The notes under the pieces are model-generated. The model was given only the letters and a program-made list of their open reading frames with translations, made no database searches and was not told the DNA's origin. From the NCBI GenBank assembly GCA_002493635.1, contig DKZL01000080.1, forward strand, positions 1-9,547: DNA of 9,547 nt, given 5' to 3'. Both the position numbers and the translations under genes were made by a program. The DNA is from Ruminococcaceae bacterium UBA7075 (lineage in GTDB: Bacteria; Bacillota; Clostridia; Oscillospirales; Acutalibacteraceae). This document shows, piece after piece, positions 5,796 to 9,547 of this stretch. Position 1 is the first letter of the stretch. Every line of letters starts with the position of its first letter.

Positions 5796-8468
5796 TTGTC
5801 GGATAATATGGAGAAGGACAGGCTCAGAGAGCTTGAAATTGAAAGTATTCTTGAAGAAACACACTATCTTGCAGATCAGGAAAAAATGGAGCTGACGGCT
5901 AAAAAGTACCGTGCCAAGCCCAAAATGACTGAAATATTCAGCAATGCGGATAAAAAGCCAAGACTTACAAACGACAATCCGCTTGATGTTGACGTGGAAT
6001 ATGCCGAAATTGTTGCCGATACTACAAAGACCATTGTGGGTGAGAAAAATGCGGCTACAATGCAGGCGGCGTTGCTTATGGACGGCAGTGACGAAGAGGT
6101 GCTTACACCTCGTGAGGCTCAGATTGCCGCAGAGCAGAAGTCAAAGGAAAATGCCAAAAAGTCTGCTGAAGATACCGAAATACAGAGTTTGCCTGATGAA
6201 AAAGAGGACAAGCTTGTTACTCTTGCTCCGGAATACGGTGATGACACTGAATTTTCGAGTGAGGTAATCGGCGAGGTTGAACAGTTTGAAGAGCCCAGAG
6301 GCAGTATAATTCAGGACTTGAACGGTATCGACATTGATTTGCCTGATGATAATGAAAAGGCAGAACAGACCGAAGAAGAGCATAAACAAACCGAATCCGA
6401 AGTAACATCCGTGACTGATGTTCCGACTTCGGAACACAGTTCACAGACGGTTGTTTCAAAAGTGCCTATGTATAAGCCTGACAGGGCAAACGGTATTATC
6501 AATGTCAAGGCAGGCAAATTTTCGGATGTAGTTGCAAGAGAGTATGAAGAGTACATAAAATCAAAAAATCCTTCGGTAATAACGCATGTAATCAAGCCTG
6601 AACCGAAGGAAGAAAAAGAGGAAGAAGAAAAGGAGAGCAAGCCGCCGATAACGGAGCGTATGCTTGCAGCCGTTGTAGGACTTTTTTCAAGAGATGAGTC
6701 TGATGACGTTGACACTCCTAAGGAGAAGAACAACACTGTTGAGGATTATACAAACGAGGAAGACGCACGCAGCATAAGACTTGAGCTTAATCATAATATA
6801 AAAAAGCTGTTTGTCAGGAGTATGCTGACAGGTATTATTGCGGCAATCTCTGTTGTGCTGACAGTTATTACCCGTATTTTCCCCGAATCAATCTGCTCTG
6901 CCGTTGCATTTGCTCCTGCGGCTTATGCGGTGTTCAATTTTATTCTGGTCGGTTTTTCAATATTTATCAACAGAATATCTGTTGCAAGCGGTCTGACTCC
7001 GCTTGTACACTTTAAGGGTAATTCTGATACTCCCGTCGCCGTCGGTGCGGTTACGGCAGTTTTACAGATTATTATTTCATTCTTCTGCCTTGGAGATTTG
7101 CAGGGCTTTTATGTCAATTACTATTGCGTTGCTGTGTTGCTTGCATTTTTTGCAAATAACTGCGGCAAGCTCTTTATGGTGCTCAGGGTTAAGGATAATT
7201 TTAAGTTTATTACATCAAACGGTCAGAAGTATGCAGCCAAGATTTATAATAACGAAACGGTTGCAAATCAGATGATGAGCGGAACTGCGGCAGACAAAAA
7301 TATAATTGCGTATCATCACAAGACATCGTTCCCTGCAAATTTTCTGAAAATTTCATATGCGCCTGACCCAAGCGAGGATTTAGCGTCAAAGCTTGCGCCC
7401 GTTACAACTCTTGCAGGATTTCTGATTGCAATAATGTACGGATTTGCAAATGCGTCATTTACCGGTGCGTTTAATGCTTTTGCACTTATAACCGCAGTAG
7501 CAATTCCTGTTTCGACCTTGCTTGCAGTCAATGTGCCTGTTCGCAGACTTTGCAAAACATTGCTTACTTATGATTCTATGCTTGCAGGCTATCCGTCTGT
7601 AAAGCAGTTTTGTGACAGTACTGGCATTATGCTTGACGCAACAGAGCTTTTTCCTGCCGATTGTATTGAACTTGAGGGCATAAAAACCTTTGAGGATTAT
7701 GCCATAGACGAGTCGCTTTTGTGTGGTATTGCGGTGCTGAAAGAAGCAGGCAATCCTATAGCTAACGCTTTTGATTCGGTTGTTGCCGAAACCAAGGAAA
7801 CTCTTCCCGAGGTTGAAAGCGTGCTGTATGAGGATGAAATAGGACTTGTAGGCTGGATTAACAGCGAGCGTATTCTTGTCGGCTCACGCAGACTTCTTGA
7901 AAAGTATAATGTCGAAACTCCGAGCAATGAGTACGAGGACAAATATACATCAAAAGGAAGACAAATTACATATCTTGCTAAAGCGGGAAGGCTTGTTGCA
8001 ATGTTTGTAACAAACTATAACGCTGACTCTGAGCTTAAGCTTGAGCTTCAGCGTGCCGAGGCAAACGGCATAAGCATACTTATCAGAACAACAGATTTTA
8101 ATGTTACAAACGACCTTGTGGCACAAAAGTACAATCTTTTTTATCGCAGTATAAAGGTGCTTCCGACAGGTCTTGGAAATGTTCTTAAGGAAGCCGAGAG
8201 TACGGTTGAAGAAACCTCCAGATCCTACCTTATTACAAGCGGAAGATTGGCTTCAATGGCAAGAGCAATATCGGGCTGTGTAAAGATTAAGCATAATATT
8301 TCGCTTGCCATTATAATTCAGCTTATTTCAATTATTTTAGGTGTTCTGGTGTGCGCAACGCTCTCGCTTTATGCAGGCGTCGGAGTTATAGGTTCGCTTG
8401 AACTGCTCATTTATACATTATTCTGGGGAGCAGCGGCAGTTATAGCTCCTGCTTTGCAGAAACCGTAG
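5796..8468 (+). CDS. Degenerate P1B-type ATPase-like membrane protein with acidic N-terminal extension
   Basis: This 890-residue protein begins with about 335 hydrophilic, acidic, low-complexity residues (for example KEEKEEEEKE). Then come four membrane helices (about 340-463), a short soluble part (464-535), two helices (536-590), a cytoplasmic region and two last helices (834-858, 862-888). This is the 8-helix layout of heavy-metal P1B ATPases. Eroded motifs are recognisable: helix-6 IPVSTLLAVNVP (P571, P581) for CPCxxxLAxP; CDSTGIML (D607) for the phosphorylation loop DKTGTLT; GNPIANAF (653-) for the HP motif; VGSRRLL (695-) for the nucleotide-domain VGN/SxxLL; RTTD (to D767) for TGD. The TGE actuator motif and GDGxND hinge are absent. 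ATP-driven transport is thus improbable; a regulatory or scaffold role is inferred. Start TTG 5796 follows AAAGGAG (5781-5787) by 8 bases. Confidence 0.75.
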   Translation: MSDNMEKDRLRELEIESILEETHYLADQEKMELTAKKYRAKPKMTEIFSNADKKPRLTNDNPLDVDVEYAEIVADTTKTIVGEKNAATMQAALLMDGSDEEVLTPREAQIAAEQKSKENAKKSAEDTEIQSLPDEKEDKLVTLAPEYGDDTEFSSEVIGEVEQFEEPRGSIIQDLNGIDIDLPDDNEKAEQTEEEHKQTESEVTSVTDVPTSEHSSQTVVSKVPMYKPDRANGIINVKAGKFSDVVAREYEEYIKSKNPSVITHVIKPEPKEEKEEEEKESKPPITERMLAAVVGLFSRDESDDVDTPKEKNNTVEDYTNEEDARSIRLELNHNIKKLFVRSMLTGIIAAISVVLTVITRIFPESICSAVAFAPAAYAVFNFILVGFSIFINRISVASGLTPLVHFKGNSDTPVAVGAVTAVLQIIISFFCLGDLQGFYVNYYCVAVLLAFFANNCGKLFMVLRVKDNFKFITSNGQKYAAKIYNNETVANQMMSGTAADKNIIAYHHKTSFPANFLKISYAPDPSEDLASKLAPVTTLAGFLIAIMYGFANASFTGAFNAFALITAVAIPVSTLLAVNVPVRRLCKTLLTYDSMLAGYPSVKQFCDSTGIMLDATELFPADCIELEGIKTFEDYAIDESLLCGIAVLKEAGNPIANAFDSVVAETKETLPEVESVLYEDEIGLVGWINSERILVGSRRLLEKYNVETPSNEYEDKYTSKGRQITYLAKAGRLVAMFVTNYNADSELKLELQRAEANGISILIRTTDFNVTNDLVAQKYNLFYRSIKVLPTGLGNVLKEAESTVEETSRSYLITSGRLASMARAISGCVKIKHNISLAIIIQLISIILGVLVCATLSLYAGVGVIGSLELLIYTLFWGAAAVIAPALQKP

Positions 8469-8471
8469 CTT

Positions 8472-8607
8472 GTGTTTATATAAAGCTATGAAGCGATGAA
8501 AAAATTAACTATAATTTAGATAAACACTCGTAGGGACACGGCGTGCCGTGTCCGTCCCTGAGAATAGAAGTTTACATATTAAATCAAACTTGTATAGCGG
8601 GCTAAAA
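8472..8607. repeat. Decayed hairpin repeat, copy 3
   Basis: An internal hairpin GTGTTTATATAAA (8472-8484) / TTTAGATAAACAC (8515-8527) holds CTATGAAGCGATGAAAAAA followed by CTATAATTTAG, the same junction seen at 5651-5682 in copy 2. After the short palindromic repeat comes TTTACATATTAAATCAAACTTGTATAGCGGGCTAAAAAA (8571-8609), a degenerate right end of the family. The left arm is missing. It starts 4 bp after the pseudo-ATPase stop and ends beside the rpe Shine-Dalgarno, so it is probably part of the intergenic transcript. TTTACA (8571) and TATAGC (8593) 16 bp apart could give a weak promoter. Confidence 0.7.
8528..8570. repeat. Half copy of the GTAGGGACACGGC repeat
   Basis: These 43 bp match 5464-5506 with a single visible difference (GTCCCTG versus GTTCCTG). 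They include the inner palindrome GGACACGGC-GT-GCCGTGTCC but not the second 27-bp arm. It directly abuts the internal hairpin of repeat copy 3. Confidence 0.85.
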
Positions 8608-8626
8608 AATAAAAAAGGTGGTTTAT

Positions 8627-9271
8627 ATGAAGATTGCTCCGTCACTTTTATCGTGTGATTTTTCAAAAATGGGTGAAGAAATAAAAAGAATGGATGTTTG
8701 CGGCGCTGACTGGATGCATCTGGATGTAATGGACGGTCATTTTGTGCCGAATATCACATTTGGAGCTCCTGTAATAAAGACAGTCAGAGGCTATACGGAC
8801 AAGCCGTTTGATGTGCATCTGATGATTAGCGACCCTTTGAAATATGCTGATGATTTTATTGATGCAGGTGCGGATATTATTACATTTCATATTGAGTGTG
8901 ACTCTGATATTCAGCAGACTATTGACAAAATAAAATCGAGAGATGTCAAGGTCGGACTTGTAGTCAAACCGAACACACCTGCAAGCGCTGTATTTCCGTA
9001 TCTTAAGGATTTGGATTTGGTGCTTGTTATGACGGTTGAACCGGGATTCGGCGGTCAGAGCTTTATGGCTGATATGCTGCCAAAGGTTGCCGAGATTAAG
9101 GCAGAAGCAAAGAAGCTTGGAATTGAAATGCCTGTTGAGGTTGACGGCGGAATCGGTGCTGAAACAATAGCGAAGGCGGCAAGCGCAGGTGTTGATATCT
9201 GTGTTGCAGGCACGGCAGTGTTCAAGGCAGAGGATGCGGCAAAGGCTATTGCTGAATTAAGAGCAAATTAA
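8627..9271 (+). CDS. rpe: Ribulose-phosphate 3-epimerase
   Basis: This 214-residue cytosolic TIM-barrel enzyme interconverts D-ribulose 5-phosphate and D-xylulose 5-phosphate in the pentose phosphate pathway. The whole family signature is present: IAPSLLSCDF with S9, the metal-ligand stretch MHLDVMDGHFVPN (H31, D33), H64 in DVHLMI, MTVEPGFGGQSF (135-146), the general acid D173 in VEVDGGI and the phosphate-binding AGTAVF near the end. Length is normal. The ATG at 8627 has AAGGTGG (8615-8621) 5 bases upstream; an in-frame GTG at 8618 lies inside that site and is rejected. In many Clostridia rpe sits after rsgA and before thiN; here it follows the pseudo-ATPase and is followed by a terminator. 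Its product xylulose 5-phosphate is a transketolase-type substrate, but no functional link to the DXS-like gene is implied. Confidence 0.97.
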   Translation: MKIAPSLLSCDFSKMGEEIKRMDVCGADWMHLDVMDGHFVPNITFGAPVIKTVRGYTDKPFDVHLMISDPLKYADDFIDAGADIITFHIECDSDIQQTIDKIKSRDVKVGLVVKPNTPASAVFPYLKDLDLVLVMTVEPGFGGQSFMADMLPKVAEIKAEAKKLGIEMPVEVDGGIGAETIAKAASAGVDICVAGTAVFKAEDAAKAIAELRAN

Positions 9272-9284
9272 TTACGCAAAAATA

Positions 9285-9307
9285 GGCAGAGGTCAAAAAC
9301 CTCTGCC
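9285..9307. terminator. Bidirectional hairpin terminator between rpe and the toxin-like locus
   Basis: A perfect 9-bp stem GGCAGAGGT (9285-9293) / ACCTCTGCC (9299-9307) has loop CAAAA. Read on the minus strand it is followed by TATTTTTG, a good U tract, so it can end a transcript coming from the right edge. On the plus strand the T-rich stretch (TTTTATTTTAT, 9321-9331) begins 13 bases later, so termination of rpe is plausible but weaker. Confidence 0.75.
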
Positions 9308-9353
9308 GTAATTTCAGATGTTTTATTTTATACTTTTTAAAAAGTGAAAAACA

Positions 9354-9385
9354 TTGACATAAATTGATGTTTGTGATAATATAAT
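9354..9385 (+). promoter_or_regulatory. Strong promoter of the small antisense RNA
   Basis: A consensus -35 TTGACA (9354-9359) is followed by overlapping -10 candidates: TAATAT (9377-9382, 17-bp spacing) and TATAAT (9380-9385, 20-bp spacing). The 17-bp pair is the likelier one. Transcription would begin near 9390. No open frame follows. Confidence 0.7.
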
Positions 9386-9389
9386 AGTG

Positions 9390-9484
9390 TAAAGGAACGG
9401 CTTGAGCTGTTTCGCTATCACATTTTAAATTATTTTAACAATAACCGTCTTGTGGTGCTGACACAGGGCGGTTATTTCTTTTTT
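9390..9484 (+). ncRNA. Candidate ~95-nt antisense RNA (type I antitoxin-like)
   Basis: The stretch between the strong promoter (9354-9385) and the terminator (9440-9484) has no open frame of useful length. It contains a 5' stem AACGGC-TTGA-GCTGTT (about 9396-9411) and the terminator stem. It runs antisense to the last codons and 3' region of the minus-strand hydrophobic peptide gene. This is the geometry of antitoxin RNAs in txpA/ratA and the Fst par locus. No sequence match to a named RNA is claimed; the 5' end is inferred from the promoter. Confidence 0.55.
9440..9484 (+). terminator. Intrinsic terminator of the antisense RNA
   Basis: AATAACCG (9440-9447) pairs with CGGTTATT (9469-9476). 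The stem continues inward (TCTTGTG against CACAGGG, including G-T wobbles) to a 7-base loop, for about 15 bp in total. The T-rich tail TTTCTTTTTT (9475-9484) follows. The toxin-like stop codon (9472-9474) lies inside the right arm. Confidence 0.85.
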
Positions 9485-9547
9485 ATATCATCAATAATTG
9501 CTTTAACAGTGGTTAAAACAATCGCAAAAGTAAGTAACAATATCACA
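9472..9547 (-). CDS. C-terminus of a small hydrophobic type I toxin-like peptide (5' end outside window)
   Basis: The minus strand is open from the right edge to TAA at 9472-9474. It encodes about 24 visible residues: a hydrophobic stretch (VILLLTFAIVLTTV) followed by a short polar segment and a terminal KKK. A single membrane helix with a basic tail is the pattern of the putative holin-like / TxpA / Fst-type toxins of Firmicute type I toxin-antitoxin loci. The opposing RNA at 9390-9484 overlaps its 3' end, and a hairpin with a minus-strand U tract at 9285-9307 could end its mRNA, leaving the antisense RNA gene inside its 3' untranslated region. Start codon and full length are not visible, so family membership is inferred from pattern and context. 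Confidence 0.55.
   Translation of the reverse strand, partial: VILLLTFAIVLTTVKAIIDDIKKK

Noticed and set aside
6141..6736. Frames overlapping the pseudo-ATPase on the minus strand (also plus 5944-6267 and 7003-7275)
   Set aside because: They result from biased codon use in the acidic region of the real frame; none shows a recognisable domain.
5796..8468. Functional metal-transporting P1B ATPase
   Set aside because: The DKTG lysine, TGE and GDGxND motifs are altered or missing, so ATP-driven transport is not supported.
9390..9484. Riboswitch or attenuator leader of a plus-strand gene
   Set aside because: No plus-strand gene follows in the window and the minus-strand peptide explains the layout better; it cannot be fully excluded without sequence to the right.

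Overview
The window reads as chromosome of a low-GC, anaerobic Clostridia-type Firmicute, most likely an Oscillospiraceae/Ruminococcaceae gut bacterium. The reasons are strong AGGAGG-type ribosome binding sites, U-tract hairpin terminators, TTGACA/TATAAT promoters, occasional TTG starts, and families typical of that group (CmpB-like, DUF6512-like). This placement is inference; no marker gene fixes the species.

Left part (1-3266). A short open C-terminus (2-76, +) ends at a strong terminator. A divergent unit follows. On the minus strand lie a MerR-family regulator (881-1333) and, 22 bp further on, a CmpB-family membrane protein (124-858). On the plus strand lies a diverged 1-deoxyxylulose-5-phosphate-synthase-like ThDP enzyme (1464-3221) with its own terminator. 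Between them is a textbook MerR promoter: TTGACT and TATAAT 19 bp apart, with a perfect 7-bp dyad in the spacer. The MerR protein therefore probably controls the enzyme. The enzyme keeps the ThDP and catalytic residues but has lost some residues of the DXS phosphate/acceptor pocket.

Middle (3262-5795). A 210-bp hairpin (MITE-like) element begins in the U-tract of the enzyme's terminator. It is followed by an AT-rich spacer with DnaA-box-like sites and a perfect 32-bp palindrome, a DUF6512-like membrane protein (3743-4330), and the 23S rRNA methyltransferase RlmB (4451-5224). A 554-bp composite repeat comes next, in which one copy of the hairpin element appears nested inside another, with a second palindromic repeat family inside that.

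Right part (5796-9547). An 890-residue protein has about 335 acidic, disordered-looking residues followed by the 8-helix layout of a P1B-type ATPase, but most catalytic motifs are altered or missing, so it looks like a pseudo-ATPase. A decayed repeat copy separates it from ribulose-phosphate 3-epimerase (8627-9271). At the right edge a strong promoter and terminator define a ~95-nt plus-strand RNA. It runs antisense to the 3' end of a tiny minus-strand hydrophobic peptide gene with a lysine tail, the layout of a type I toxin-antitoxin module.

The most interesting points are the MerR/DXS-like pair, the pseudo-P-type ATPase, the nested hairpin repeats and the edge toxin-antitoxin locus. No transposase, tRNA, rRNA or CRISPR array was seen.
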